Source: Owenia fusiformis
Taxonomy: Eukaryota; Annelida; Polychaeta; Sabellida; Oweniidae
Reading direction: 5' to 3'
DNA: 64,000 nt
Assembly: GCA_903813345.2 (NCBI GenBank)
Contig: CAIIXF020000009.1
Coordinates: forward strand, 19,243,759-19,307,758
Positions 1 to 11,776 of the stretch are shown here, piece by piece. Position numbers and translations under genes: made by a program. Numbering within the stretch: position 1 is the first letter of the stretch; each line of letters begins with the position of its first letter. The notes under the pieces are model-generated. The model searched no databases. It saw only the letters and a list, made by a program, of their open reading frames with translations, and was not told the origin of the DNA.

Positions 1-408
1 TAAAATAAAATATAATTTATTCTAAAAGTGCACACTTATGGAAATGATATGATTAATAGATGTTATACTCTATTAATACAAAGAAACTCAGGAAAAGCTT
101 TTCATACATTCATTAAGTACCGTGTTGTATTTCCAGAAGTTGAGTCTTTGATATAATAAGGGGTGTATATCAAACACAGAATAATTAAATAATAATAATG
201 GGCCAAAACCAAAATTCAGCCCTACAATTACTTCATTCATATTCTCAAAAATCAAAATGTATTTGTTTGTACTTGTTACATCATATAAGGATTACCTTAG
301 AAATAAAAAAAGCATATGTATTTGGTAATATGTAAAAACTGATATTTTGTCAAATTTCTTCCACTTTTACAAAAAAAAATTTTCTAAAGTTCCCATGTCC
401 CACATATA

Positions 409-622
409 TTAATTTGATACTGCATCATATGTCCCCTTTATGGTTCTAATTATTACACCAATAATAACAATTTTATCTACCATAACAGCCTCAGAATAAT
501 AAACTTTATAAGGTAGACCCTTGATTATAGGTGGCGCTTCTGTATATTTGAGGCAAAATGACCCATCAAATGACCTTCCAGGATCACCTAAAAATTCAAA
601 TGCATAGTTTAGGAAGTAGTCT
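409..622 (-). CDS. Candidate alternative last exon of CCZ1
   Basis: A good polypyrimidine acceptor (TTTTTCCTTAG) at about 623-633 is followed by a frame open for 70 codons to TAA (409-411). Its entry phase is exactly that left by the previous CCZ1 exon (AG|A gives Arg). The product begins DYFLNYAFEFLGDPGRSFDG and shows no resemblance to the CCZ1 C-terminus. It may be an alternative terminal exon, or chance. Confidence 0.25.
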
Positions 623-1320
623 CTAAGGAAAAAGCAAAAAAATAAATATGAAATTAGGTTTGGCTGAAAAAAAAATTAATTAAGATTATCACCCTGCAAC
701 TTTAAAATCACTAGATGGCGCCACTATAACCTGCCATAAAAATTGATTTTACCCAAACCTGGAAAAATAACTTATGGATTCCTACACTTCAGGGTATCTA
801 CTAAAAGAAAATCAAAAGTTATTTCATTCTAAATCCGAGTAAGCTCAGAGAGGCTAGGGACAGGACTAATATAAAGATATCAACTAGAAACTGTCATTTT
901 GAAAAATAAAGTTTCCAAGACAGCCATCAAATAAACCCTAATTAACAACATCAATGGTATTGGGAAAAATGCATTAAATCTCCCATACATATTCTTCAAA
1001 TTTACTGAAATCACTCTTTAAAAATCATAATACATCATGAAGGACAATAAACATTTTATCTCTTGGTGAATATCTGGTATTTTCTCTTATATCTGTACCT
1101 GTAATGTTAAAGATAGATGTTGAGTGGCCATTTTGAATTAGAGTAGATTTATGACAAATTTTAATCTAATAATTTTAACTACTACTATAATTTTAACTTC
1201 TATCACAGATCCAAATATTGCATAAAAATGGGTCCAACCAATAGCAATGTCTTCTTTGACTGAAATTATTTTTTATGAAAAATTATAAAGCACTTTTGAC
1301 GCATATTGAATTTGCTTTAC

Positions 1321-1473
1321 CTGCTGAGGTCAGAGTTGATGTCACTGAGCAGACGTAGGATATCTGCGGGAATGTTGACATTGGATGACTTCTTACTGTC
1401 TGTGTGCACTGTCGTCTTCTGAGCAAGGTTCATGTGGTTAAAATAAATATATTTAAATTGCACTTCTCCCGTA
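1321..1473 (-). CDS. CCZ1: CCZ1 last exon seen in the window
   Basis: The exon encodes the conserved segment FKYIYFNHMNLAQKTTVH followed by ADILRLLSDINSDLS. It ends at CAG|GTAAAG in phase 2, so transcription continues leftwards. The expected final family segment (in human around SDYWVVGKKSD...NNIFFLD) is not visible in any frame of 1-1320, so that exon probably lies outside the window. Confidence 0.88.
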
Positions 1474-4400
1474 CTGAAATGAAAAATTCATGAGGATTTT
1501 TCTTTATTCCATAATACGATGCAATTTTTATTTTAAACAAGAAATCTTATACTAATTCATCTATAATTAAAAACTTACAGTTTATTAAATGAGGTTAGTG
1601 GATGTATTAAAGAGTTCTTATTTCAAAACAGACAACTTATCAGATTGAGTTACAGATAGATGGCATAACTGTTTTTATTCAGGCTGAATAGTATAATATG
1701 GCAGGGAATACGAAAAGTCACTTAATTCTCAATTATCTTTTTCTATTTCTACCTGCTCACCTAGGAGTTGACCTTTTGACATATTGTTCACTGATATCTG
1801 AGGCTAAAACACTCAGCTTTGGACCCACTAGGCCATCTATACTCCGGTAGAAGTCAAACTGAAGAGGATAACTAGCTGAAAAAAAAATCCTTGATATGAA
1901 AACTAAATGTTCATCACCAAAGCTTGTTGCAAATGATTACTATAGTGACTACACAATTTAGCTTATTCATAGATTCATCAGACATTTTCCATTGAAGTGC
2001 TTTTAGAATAGTCATCCATGTATATACATGTATAGTCAATTTTATTACATTTGTTACATTTATTCCTTAAATAATGCAATATTACATAATATTCATATCG
2101 ATCAATTTAAAGGAAAATGAAGGTCACATCAAGTTAGTATTAATATAGGATGTAATTATTCATTAATGCAATGAAGCATTTATTGGCATCTGCATTAGTC
2201 CTTTAAATAAAGATTACGCTTTAATAGGCATACTGTGTAGTAATGGGTCAACAAATCGTAATAAAGTTGTCATATATGTACGTACCATCTACAAGAAGAC
2301 AGACTGTAGCACTAAGTGCTCTGTACACCACTAGATGGCACTCCTCACATGTAGATTCTGTGTTTATGTAGACTCGGGGCACTTTCCCAAGATTGCTACT
2401 GTCAGACATATTAGGTGGACCATTTATATATCTGCAAAAAGTACTCATGTATAGTATAGTATTGTGAAGTGATTTGTTTCGACAAGAATCTTTTGCTCAA
2501 AATGTAGATCTTTAAAATAATCCATAGTCATTTTCTAGTGTTTCTTGAAACATAAAATAAATATAAATAAGATTCAGTCTGCCATCACTTTGCACCCATG
2601 TTTACTTGCCATAGCGAATTGTAGCAAAATAACTTCCTTTTATAGCTATTAGTAAAAGGATCATCCTATATAAATAACTCAGAGACCCATTTTAACCCCC
2701 ATGGACCCAAAAGTTATATAAACATGGCTACTGAACTATCCCATAGTTCCTGGATCAAGACCAGACACGAACCCCTTGGACCAATCTAACCCCCTGGACC
2801 CATGCTGAAATGTCAAATAGAAGCATAGCTACTGACTATCCAATAGTCCCCGGACCAAGACCAGGCATGAATACCCTGGACCAATCTAATCCCTGGGACC
2901 AATACATACCTGCCATAGTGAAGCGTCGCTACAGAGCTACCTCTCCTGTCGTTATTGGCAACTGGACTGCCCTGTAGTTCTTGCTCTAGGAAAGGAGGGA
3001 ATAAACTTGTTGTTAGATACTTGTACATTGTCCTCATATCATCTTGTTCAAGCCCACTCCTGGAAATGTAAAATTACGGTAACTACATATTTTGCTCACA
3101 TACTGTATTTTCTGGAACATTTACAAATTCTATATCATTAAAAATGTAATAAAGCATCTAAAATTTAAAGATTTCTCATCACCTCAGAAATGACCTTGAA
3201 ACCCAGTGTGACAAGAAAATCCGTCACAAAATTTTCACTAAAATTCACTTTTTGTCTTCTAAACTGACAACTCCCATTCATAGACTTAAACATGGGTTTC
3301 TCTAAAACGCCTATAGTTTTATGATGTCAAAATGAGTTTTGGTAATACATAATAAATGCTCACCAGACTAACTGATCATTGTAGAGGAAAGCTGTGTACT
3401 TAATCTGAGAAAATGTTGCCTCCAGTAGGTTTGTGAAAGACTGTATACGAAGGTATGTATGTTTGTCTAGTGGCAGAAAGTGAATGCCATTAAAAACATC
3501 CAGGATATCACTATTGTCAAGTTTCAGTGTGGGAAGATACTGAAATAAAAACATCCATGATAGCACTGTTGTCACTTTTTAGTGTGGGAAGATACTGAAA
3601 TAAATACATCCAGGATACCACTGTTGTCGATGTTTCAGTGTAATCAGTGTAACATTGTCGAGCTCCAAATAATAAAGGAATTAAATAAAATGGAATTCAT
3701 ATTGATTTTGAATGTTCAAATAAAAGTTACCATTTTACTATTACTTTGTATATAAGTACCAGTTCACAAAAATAATGTGTACTTTCATTTCGCTACCTCA
3801 CAGTTAGATAGATAATGTCTCTTACCTGACACTATAAGATAAATAATTGAATTAGAAATTGTACTAATTAAGATATTTGCACAAATACTATGAAGTGGAA
3901 TATTTTCCCAAAACACTCACCCTGTAATAGAAGTGCTCTAATCTTTGTATCAAACTCTGAACATTTCCTCTGTCCATAATATCTGAGAAGGGACCCATGA
4001 AAAACTGAAATGGAATGAATACAAGGCATTAACACATAAAATATCAGCACGTGCAAAAGGTTACAAAAGTGTTACAAACACTGATGCTCAACACCACCTG
4101 TCAATGTTAACGCCAGACATGATGGATCTAACACTAATTGAGCCTGGCCACAGGAAAACCGGTCTTATCACAAAAATGAAAATTGTGCTACAGAGCAAAA
4201 AATGTGCCCAAGATTAAGAGGAAAATGTGCTATATTCAAATCCGACTTTTTGGTCTATATATGCAGGAAAAATTGTTAAGACATAAGCCATGGCTCATTT
4301 GAAAGGTCTCTTTGTGCTTTTTAAGATGAACAAAAAATCAGAATATTGAATAAATCTGTGATAAGACCCATTTCCTGTGGCCTGGCTCAATTAATGATGA

Positions 4401-7400
4401 TGATGCAAAAATTTTACCCAAATTATATTTGATGCCTTCATATATGTCACGTTTTTGTGATTATGAAATTTCGCAGCTATTATATTTTGCAGATTTTTAC
4501 TTTTTTGATATTTTGTGGCTATTAATTTTCATGGATTTCTGTTTAAAAGGACATGTCTCGTTTTGGAGAACAGTCTCCTGGGCTAATAATTTTTTTATGA
4601 AAAATATAGAAATATCACCCAAATTAAATTATGAATATTCAAAAGAGGACAATTTGAAAAATCTACAATATGTAATAATATCAAAATTGTCCAAAGCAGG
4701 CGCAATGTGCAGTAGACTGATAAACTTTATTCTCCAAACCGAGACTAGTCTTTTGCCTGCTTCTTTTCAAAGATAGTGATTCCTTAAAAAAATCCACAGA
4801 CCAAATGACCATGCTTTTCCCTTCACCCAAAGATTTTGACTTCACCTTGAGTCATTTTATGTTCATTTTGATTACGATCTTTCAGAACAAGAAATTTGAG
4901 AAAAAATGAATTTTCCAAAATTGCAAAAAGCGAAAAATATACACAGATAGTAGAAACCATGGGCATTCGGAACAAGCACAGAATTCTGGTTTCTATCAAA
5001 ACTTTTATCGTACCCTGAACATCTTATATGCTTGTTTTAACACAGCTTGAAAGACAGAATCTTGGACGTCATCTTCATGATACTCTATATATGGTACACC
5101 ATCTTTAGTTTTGTGGGATATTGGTATTGTTACTGTCTGGAAAAAAAGATGAAGTAACTTTAGCAAACTCATCACCTTGTTATTCAGGTATATTTCATAT
5201 AAATAAACATTTTGAAGAGTGGTAATGAGGTGAAACACAATACAATGGCTATTTTATCAAATACTATAGAATCGCATAATTACCATTACGATCCAAAAGT
5301 TTTTCTCCGCCTGATAGAAGACTTGACGTCTTTTCTGCGTATGCATCACCTCACATGGTGCATCAGTAAATGTACTGAAAATTTTGCAAACACATTTATA
5401 CACAAAAACAAACTTTCAGAATTTAAATATTCATTAATTTATTTTGAGCTATTTGGACTCGTTTCACCATTCCACTAAAAAGTTATCTAAGAATTTTAAT
5501 AGGGGGAATTTGGAATGGAGTTTGCATCATAAAAAAGCTGAGTGTTGTTTATGATATCTATTTAACCTCTTCAATCACAGGCTCTAAAATCAGTTGGAAG
5601 CAAAGAATTTTTTATTTTTGCCACATTTTGACATTTTACTACATACATATACAATTTGAGATTCTCAGCTTTGTAAAATTAGACGGCAGAGTTCATTTCT
5701 ACACATTTTGAAACAATTTTTGTGTAAATTGGAAGGAAATTATTCAAATAAAGAGCAATTTTACTGAAAATTTTTGTGACATATTTTCTCATCACTCTGG
5801 ATTTCAAGGTCATTTCTGGGGTGACGAGGTAGGTCGTCACTCAAGGTAGTCAAGAGGTTAATAGAAAGAGATAACTCACCTAGTGAAGTTGACAATAGCT
5901 TCACATAGTCCAATATTTTTAATCTTGGTATCAATATCAACATCTGTGGGGTAATACAGTAAGATTTTCTTGTGTTCCTGAAATCAAAATGTTTCAGTGT
6001 ATAACCATAGGAAGGGCCATTGTTGTATTTTAGCATGGATAAATAGATGGCAGCATGTGTGTTGGTAGGGCCAGAATACATGGAAACCTATGGCAAGAGT
6101 CATTTAATTTTTTGATTTATCAAGTATTTCAATTTGGATTAACATTAAACACCATGTAAAATCCAACTAATAGGATCTTGGTGACATGTTGATTGGCATT
6201 TCACATTAATATTGTGATCCTAGTTAGAGTAAATGAACTTTTATAGGTTTTTTAACATTGTGTGAATGGCAATGTCAATTCATAACACACAAGAAGTGAT
6301 TAGGATATTAGTTAAAATGTTTTGGACATCAATTAGGTGGCATTAAAGCACCACAAACAATTGGATATAAACAAACAAACAAACAAATATTGGATCACTG
6401 TTCATCAATTTAGAGTCAATTATAATATCAGAAAATAACAACATTTTCAATGTTGCCATCGATCAAGGTCAAGGTCGAATATCAAGTTGAGACCCTGGGA
6501 GCATAGTGAACATAAGTCCCACCCCCTTTATATTATATATAGATTATACCAAGGGCAGAAAGAAGTTTGAAAAAAGAAAAAATAGGGTATAAAATAACTT
6601 TTGTTTGCCTTGTTATGTTTACATGATTCTCCTGGCACGCTAAAACATAAAGATAACACTTCAAGGAAAAATATAATTGTTTCCCAGCTCAAACTAGCTT
6701 ATTATCAGCCAGATAATGAACCAATTTGGAGAATTTAAAATTGATCCATGCTCCGCCTGTCGTGAGTGAATATACAGATCGTTGGGCTTTCAATTTTCTA
6801 GTTCAAAGCCCATGACAGATCTAAAGGATGTCATACAAATTCAAATGCTGCCATTTGGAATATTTTTCCCGCTTCAGATTTTGAATCACCAGATTTGGTT
6901 TTATTCCATAAAAAAAATTTAAAACATATAAGAGGTGATCACGATATTAGTATAAACCTTTCAACAGTGCTGATTATGAATTTATAGCCAGTTGAGCCCA
7001 GTTGTAATGCCAGTGAATAATGACTAGTATGTATCCAACAGACTGACTAGTCAGTCTGTTATGATGTACTACTTTCCTGTGGAAATTGCAGTGAAATTTT
7101 TTGCACAAAATTATCAATTGGAGGAACAATTTCTTCAATAAAATAAACATTACAAAATTTCAATTAAATAGCAAGGTACAATTAAATGCAATAAAAAGTA
7201 ACACAGCATATTGTCAAGTGGAAATAAAGCTAGTTCTAGTTGAAGTAACAAATGTGAAAATTAATTTTACCCAATCGGCCATTTTGAATAGCACTTCCTA
7301 TGTAAACAAATATTTAGAATTACCAAACTTTAACATAGGTGCCTTATAGTCTGAATATAATTCAGACTAAATAGGATATACAGTGGGGATCATAAAGAAT

Positions 7401-8710
7401 TGCAAAAGCTATGAAAATTACATGCTGTCGCACATGTAATAAATTCTTACCTCAGTGTATTCAGTGCTCTATTTTCTCCGTCTTAGTAAGTCCAAATATA
7501 GTGGAATTTGTGTCCCTAATGACAAATAAGAACTTCAAAAGTTGAATTGGATATTCACATGTTATGCCGACTCTTCAAATTTTGAGGTGATTTTGTCGCC
7601 CGATTGCGCCGGAACGGAGGATTGGCTCCCAGAATGCAACATGACACGTGCCAGCTTTCAAAATGCTGTTCCGTCATTTTGAAACCTGTCATGAGTAAAT
7701 ACGGTTAACTGATGTTGCATTCTGGGAGTCAACCGTCCTTGGATAACAAACATGGCGATTCATGAAAACATTCATTCGATTTGGTAGGGATTTATCTTAC
7801 TCGAGTCTCTAGCTTACAGCTAGACGAAACTTCATTGATTTCGTATGTACTGTGCTACACGCACCTACACGCACCTAGAACTCATTTTTAATAAATTTTA
7901 TAAATATTTTTAAGAATATTAATCATATTTAGGATGAAGCGTTGCTTGTCTGGATTTAGATATTTCAAAATTTCATTTCGGAGTTTGAAACATGATGAAA
8001 TTTTCTCGCTGTAGCTAAAAATGGCTTCCGGTTCTGGACGTGAATAAAATCTGAAATTATTCTCGCTTAAAGAAATCAAATATAACAATAGATTCAGACG
8101 GGGATGTGAGCTGATGTTCTTCAAATCTATACATAAAGGTATATTTCATATTATTATGCCATATTTACTGTGCGTGTGACACAATGATTTACAATATTTA
8201 TAATACTAAGGCAGCTCAATCTTCCTCCTCAAAGCCGGAATATAGAGAAGGCTTTGGACCGAAGTAAGATTTATCTATTATTTGCAGGTATGAAGCTTTG
8301 GATTCATTTATTGTGCTACTGTAGTGAACGGGAATTATTTTTCTACCGCTTGGGAGAGTTTGAGACACGAAACTTGGAAATAAGCTCATTGTGACAACTT
8401 GTGAACGTTGAGTTTTATTTTTGTCCCCCACTGTAGTCTAGAATAATGACATCTCAGGGGGAGGGCATTTTTTCTGATTCAAGATGCCTAACCTGGAGTA
8501 TTCTACAGATTATATGGAGAACTTCCCATTATCTGTGCCTGGGAGCCAATCCTCCTTGGTCAATCTATTAGACTAGGCTATCCTGTAAAATTTTGACTCA
8601 ACAAATATTTCAAAAAGTGTAAGTGCCTTTACCTCTCCTTCCCTGGGCCCTAGGGTTGGGTTGAAGATGAAAAAGTTTGCAAGTGATACTGGTGATTTCG
8701 TTGAAGTCAT
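1321..8710 (-). CDS. CCZ1: CCZ1 vacuolar fusion protein homolog, 3' partial
   Basis: Subunit of the Mon1-Ccz1 complex, the guanine-nucleotide exchange factor that activates Rab7 on maturing endosomes and lysosomes. Coding exons in transcript order: 8710-8633, 5977-5880, 5374-5284, 5136-5014, 4004-3921, 3539-3364, 3059-2910, 2431-2286, 1875-1761, 1473-1321. Every junction is GT-AG and keeps phase, giving 404 codons plus 2 nt. Family landmarks are clear: FFIFNPTLGPREGE (residues 13-26) joined to EHKKILLYYPTD, NIGLCEAIVNFT, MHTQKRRQ.FY...FWIVM, KYTAFLYNDQLVWSGLEQDD (about 205-224), MYKYLTTSLFP, LSVLASDISEQ and YIYFNHMNLAQKTTVH. Longin-type folds are expected from the family. Human CCZ1 is about 480 residues, so roughly 60 C-terminal residues are missing and no matching exon is visible down to base 1. 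Start: the ATG at 8710 directly precedes the conserved N-terminus. The minimal N-terminus (11 residues before FFIFN) is normal for invertebrate members. Confidence 0.93.
2723..2902. repeat. Direct duplication next to a CCZ1 donor
   Basis: Two diverged copies (about 2723-2802 and 2825-2902, offset 102 bp) share ATGGCTACTGA, ATCAAGACCAGACA-like and TTGGACCAATCTAA motifs. The second copy abuts the donor of exon 3059-2910. Confidence 0.75.
3492..3650. repeat. Three tandem copies covering the start of a CCZ1 exon
   Basis: A roughly 55-bp unit containing AACATCCAGGATATCACT and AGTGTGGGAAGATACTGAAA occurs at about 3492-3546, 3547-3601 and, truncated, 3602-3650. The first copy contains the acceptor and first 16 codons of the exon 3539-3364. 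The other copies lie in the upstream intron and carry degraded or shifted acceptors. Confidence 0.8.
4135..4393. mobile_element. Inverted-repeat element (MITE-like) in CCZ1 intron
   Basis: Terminal inverted repeats of about 40 bp: TAATTGAGCCTGGCCACAGG at the left, and its near-complement, plus matching GGTCTTATCACA, at the right. The element is about 260 bp with no coding capacity. Confidence 0.7.
7037..7060. repeat. Perfect 24-bp palindrome
   Basis: AACAGACTGACT followed immediately by its exact complement AGTCAGTCTGTT, with no spacer. It lies within the 2.65-kb first intron of CCZ1. Confidence 0.9.
7611..7730. repeat. Inverted repeat around TTGCATTCTGGGAG
   Basis: Arms of about 27 bp (7615-7641 and 7704-7730) share CTCCCAGAATGCAACAT and its complement. 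A third partial copy, TGGGAGCCAATCCTCC, lies at about 8538-8555. Probably a small fold-back element in CCZ1 intron 1. Confidence 0.65.
8633..8710 (-). CDS. CCZ1: CCZ1 first coding exon
   Basis: The exon encodes 26 residues ending NPTLGPREGE and stops at a GTAAAG donor in phase 0. It is separated by a 2.65-kb intron from the next exon. The exon is recognisable only from the conserved FFIFNP..GPREG signature shared by CCZ1 N-termini, and the in-frame join to EHKKIL confirms it. Confidence 0.9.
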
Positions 8711-8779
8711 AATGAATTACACAATCCCTTTCATTCTGTTTTAAAATAAGACATTTCATGGAATTCTAGACTTTTTGTT

Positions 8780-8830
8780 TTTCTGGGGGCTGCCATTTTA
8801 CTTCTCGCGAGATTTCACGAGAGTTTCAGT
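8780..8830 (-). promoter_or_regulatory. CCZ1 core promoter with TCTCGCGAGA palindrome
   Basis: About 95 bp upstream of the CCZ1 ATG lies the perfect palindrome TCTCGCGAGA (8803-8812). Next to it on the minus strand is AAAATGGCAGC, a YY1-like ATGGC core. Both are known core-promoter elements of housekeeping genes that lack TATA boxes. Position and gene type fit; no TATA box was seen. The transcription start itself is inferred. Confidence 0.5.
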
Positions 8831-9057
8831 TTCACTGATTAGGAACCTGTTATTTTGAAAATATAATCTAATATTATAAACACATCACTGAAATATGATA
8901 AAACAAAGAGAAATATATATAAGAAAATACAATGTATCCGTCAATGTTAATTGTTAAAGCATAGTCTGACTTCAAGTCTGGACATATGTTATATTTCACC
9001 TTTTACTATTTCAGGTATAATTGCCCATTATGAAACCAATATAGAGACTATATAGAT

Positions 9058-9092
9058 ATCATGGGCTTTCAACTAGATTGAAAGCCCATGAT
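9058..9092. repeat. Perfect hairpin ATCATGGGCTTTCAA
   Basis: A 15-bp stem with a 5-base loop (CTAGA). A related, imperfect hairpin with TGGGCTTTCAA arms lies at 6783-6812. Both are followed by similar sequence containing AGATCTA/ATATCTA and GGATG, so they look like two copies of one dispersed element. Confidence 0.8.
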
Positions 9093-10530
9093 AATATCTA
9101 GGATGAAGAAATTACTTCATCCTAAATAAATTAATATTAACAATAAGTATTTCTAGATTTAATTTTTTGTTCTTATAAGTTGCTGTATAAATATATAAGT
9201 AGACTGGAGAGAGAATAAGTTATCAATTAGTCTCAACTATTGTTCTCAGTTCTGTCGTCCTATGAATGTATTGGATTCATAAATATTTTTATTTTCACAA
9301 TATCATAATTGCAATCTGAAATGAATAATGGTGTGCTATACATGTAGTTGATCATTATTACCAGAGAAATTTTGCGGCCTATGGTATCCTCGGAATCTGA
9401 GATATAGCCAGTCACGTGTTATCCTCATTTGTTGTAGTGTGTTTAAAAAATGATGTGAGATATAGTTAAACTGTTACAGTGATGCAATCTGCGTTGTCCT
9501 TGCTGTTTCAAAAATGAGGATAATAAGTGCATATTTTTGTTTATTGTAAAACACTATATGACACAAGACAGTCTAGGAATTACTTTGTATAGCTCACTTT
9601 TTTAAAATAAGTTTCATGTTAATTTAAACAGTTGAATACAATCTATCTACTCTTGTCTTCATGTCAAAGGTCATGATTTACTGACAATTTATATGTTTAT
9701 TCTGGCAGCTGTCTTCAAAGAGCACAAAAATAATTTGATATAAAATACAATTCATAATCAATACAATACAATAATCTCTTGGATCACCTTTTTAGAATGT
9801 AAGTTTAGTTTACACAATAGATGGCGGCAAATCATTGAATCTAAATATATTTTTTATAGATGGCAGTATGTCCAATGCTCCAATAGTTAAAACATTTAAA
9901 CAGTGAATTCCATTCTTCCATCATATGAATCATATGGCAATTATATAATCTTATAGTCATTACTCCATTTGAGACTACATGCATGATTATGGAAAAAGAA
10001 ATAAAATAAACATGATTGATATATGATAAGTGAGGAAAGCATGTAAATAAAGTATATTGTTATTTGAATGTAAGTGGCTCACTTCATTGATTGTCTTTAC
10101 TTCATGTTCATGTTTTCATATACTCGGTATGATTTTAATCTTATTTATTTATTATGATAATCTTAACTATTTGAAGCCATTTGCACTATTTAGACTATCA
10201 CTGTATTATAGTCTTACTGTTGCTTTGATCCTATCAATAAACCATTTTGTTATCTCTAATTTCACATTTGACTTGTTTTGAATTCCTATATTACAATTCC
10301 TGCAATAATTTGCCATCGGGTATAAGCACGGACCTCAAGAAAAAAGTCAACAGTATTAGAGATTTTTATGTCATAAATACAAAGGCATATGATCATATTC
10401 TAAATGATTCCTTTTAAATCAGAACCTTACAATGAAGTGAACACTGGCCTTTGGTTCGCTCTAACCTCACTGGTCACTCTGTTTATAGAACCCAGCCAGG
10501 AGGTTGGATTCCACTATCACTGTAGATTAG

Positions 10531-10687
10531 ACCAGTCGGTGATTGGTGCGGAACATCAAAGAGAAGTGACGTCACCAAGTGCGGCAGGCATGTGGCTTTG
10601 ATCTTCGAGTTCAAACTTTTCAAATTTCATCGCCATTTTGAGCAGGCCACTTTAGGATTTAATTCTGTTAGAGATGATTTCATTTCG
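10531..10687 (+). promoter_or_regulatory. Predicted Axin promoter and non-coding first exon
   Basis: The Axin ATG follows an acceptor at 11772-11773, so an upstream untranslated exon must exist. The best candidate ends at the consensus donor TTTCG|GTAAGT, with last exon base 10687. Just upstream are an inverted CCAAT box (ATTGG, 10542-10546), a TCF-like CATCAAAG (10554-10561), a palindromic CRE TGACGTCA (10567-10574) and a perfect TCF/LEF-type GCTTTGATC (10595-10603). The local GC content is higher than the flanks. The exon boundary rests on the donor only; the start site is unknown. Confidence 0.5.
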
Positions 10688-11776
10688 GTAAGTGTAATTT
10701 GAATATATTCTTCGTATTTGAGAGCAGATCGAAGGCTGTTGAGACCGCTAAATGTAACACTAAATTCGATTCAAATATCGGCGAGAGAAAGTTGATTTTC
10801 AGCCCACGAATTTTTGATCGAAAGAATGGCTTTGTTTATCAGTTCAAAATGTAAAGAATTGGTCGTAGTTCGGTCATCATTTAGTTGATAAGGGTTGCCA
10901 AAATTATGCTGAACGTTAGAGATGTGTATGGGAGACAATAGATAGGAAAGTGAAAGATCAGATTTCCATGTGCATGAAAAAACTGGGTCAACTCTTCTAA
11001 AATTCCCCAAATTTTATGTATTATTTGCCTTGCTTTTCTGGCCGGTTCGTAAGTGGTACAAATGCAATCACAAAGAACACATAACCATCCACGTACATCA
11101 CCAGTTTAATTGTCAATTTGGTTGAATATTGTTATAGATCTTAGTATTTTTAATATTGGTACAAGAAGTGAAATGTAAAAGGTCAAATTGCAGAGGCTTT
11201 CAGAGGTGTTTTCACATTTTGTGTTTTTAAATCTTATTCCACCACATTTTGTAGGTATATTCTATATCATCATTGTATGCTTATTTTGGTATTGTTATAA
11301 AAGTTTGTGATGTACTTCATATTAAAACAAACACACGGTGAAAATGGAATATCATCTATATTATTTCCTGTATTGATTTTGGAATTCCCTATGTGAGCCT
11401 CTCTATTTGCATAAATAAATGGCGGGCCTCATTTGTCAAGGTACATTTTGATAGATGTGTATATAACAAAGATCAGGCCGTGCCTGGCCCATTATACATT
11501 TATTTATGGATTTTATGGCTTTATGGGCTATAGCAGCTTGAAAGAAATGTAAATGAGAGCTATGAATGGCTTTGATACTGAGCAATAAAGGTTTGAACAA
11601 GAATTAATTGAAAACACAGTCCAATTTTTGACATGCATTTTTTGCTCATTTTCAAAAACGTTAATTCAGAGTACATATTCACTGTATACCTATTGGTGAA
11701 CCTATTAGATAAACCCGTTCGTAAACCCCTTATCATAAATTAAGTTTTATAATGTTATTTTGTTTATTTTCAGAAA

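Larger units (their letters stand above)
8711..10530. other. CCZ1-Axin head-to-head spacer
   Basis: No supported coding exon. The stretch holds the CCZ1 promoter at its left end, a perfect 15-bp-stem hairpin at 9058-9092, a GCTTTGATC site at 10222-10230 and AT-rich sequence otherwise. Open frames such as 10057-10281 are hydrophobic, AT-driven and lack codon or family support. Confidence 0.6.

Noticed and set aside
4429-4776. 115-codon plus-strand frame in a CCZ1 intron
   Set aside because: Very AT-rich, Phe/Tyr-heavy composition typical of low-complexity intron sequence, with no family resemblance and no splice context.
5212-5478. 88-codon plus-strand frame
   Set aside because: It is the antisense shadow of CCZ1 exon 5374-5284, whose minus-strand translation matches the family.
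7395-7452. Possible extra CCZ1 exon ending at CTGAG|GTAAGA
   Set aside because: The exon 8710-8633 joins exon 5977-5880 in phase 0 without it, and inclusion would break the frame.
7888-8124. 78-codon minus-strand frame in CCZ1 intron 1
   Set aside because: It cannot be joined in phase to CCZ1 exons and lies beside fold-back repeats; no known domain.
8216-8431. Minus-strand frame containing SYFGPKPSLYSGFEEED, considered as the CCZ1 N-terminus
   Set aside because: It ends in a stop without a donor. The exon at 8710-8633 has the true FFIFNP..GPREGE signature and joins in phase.
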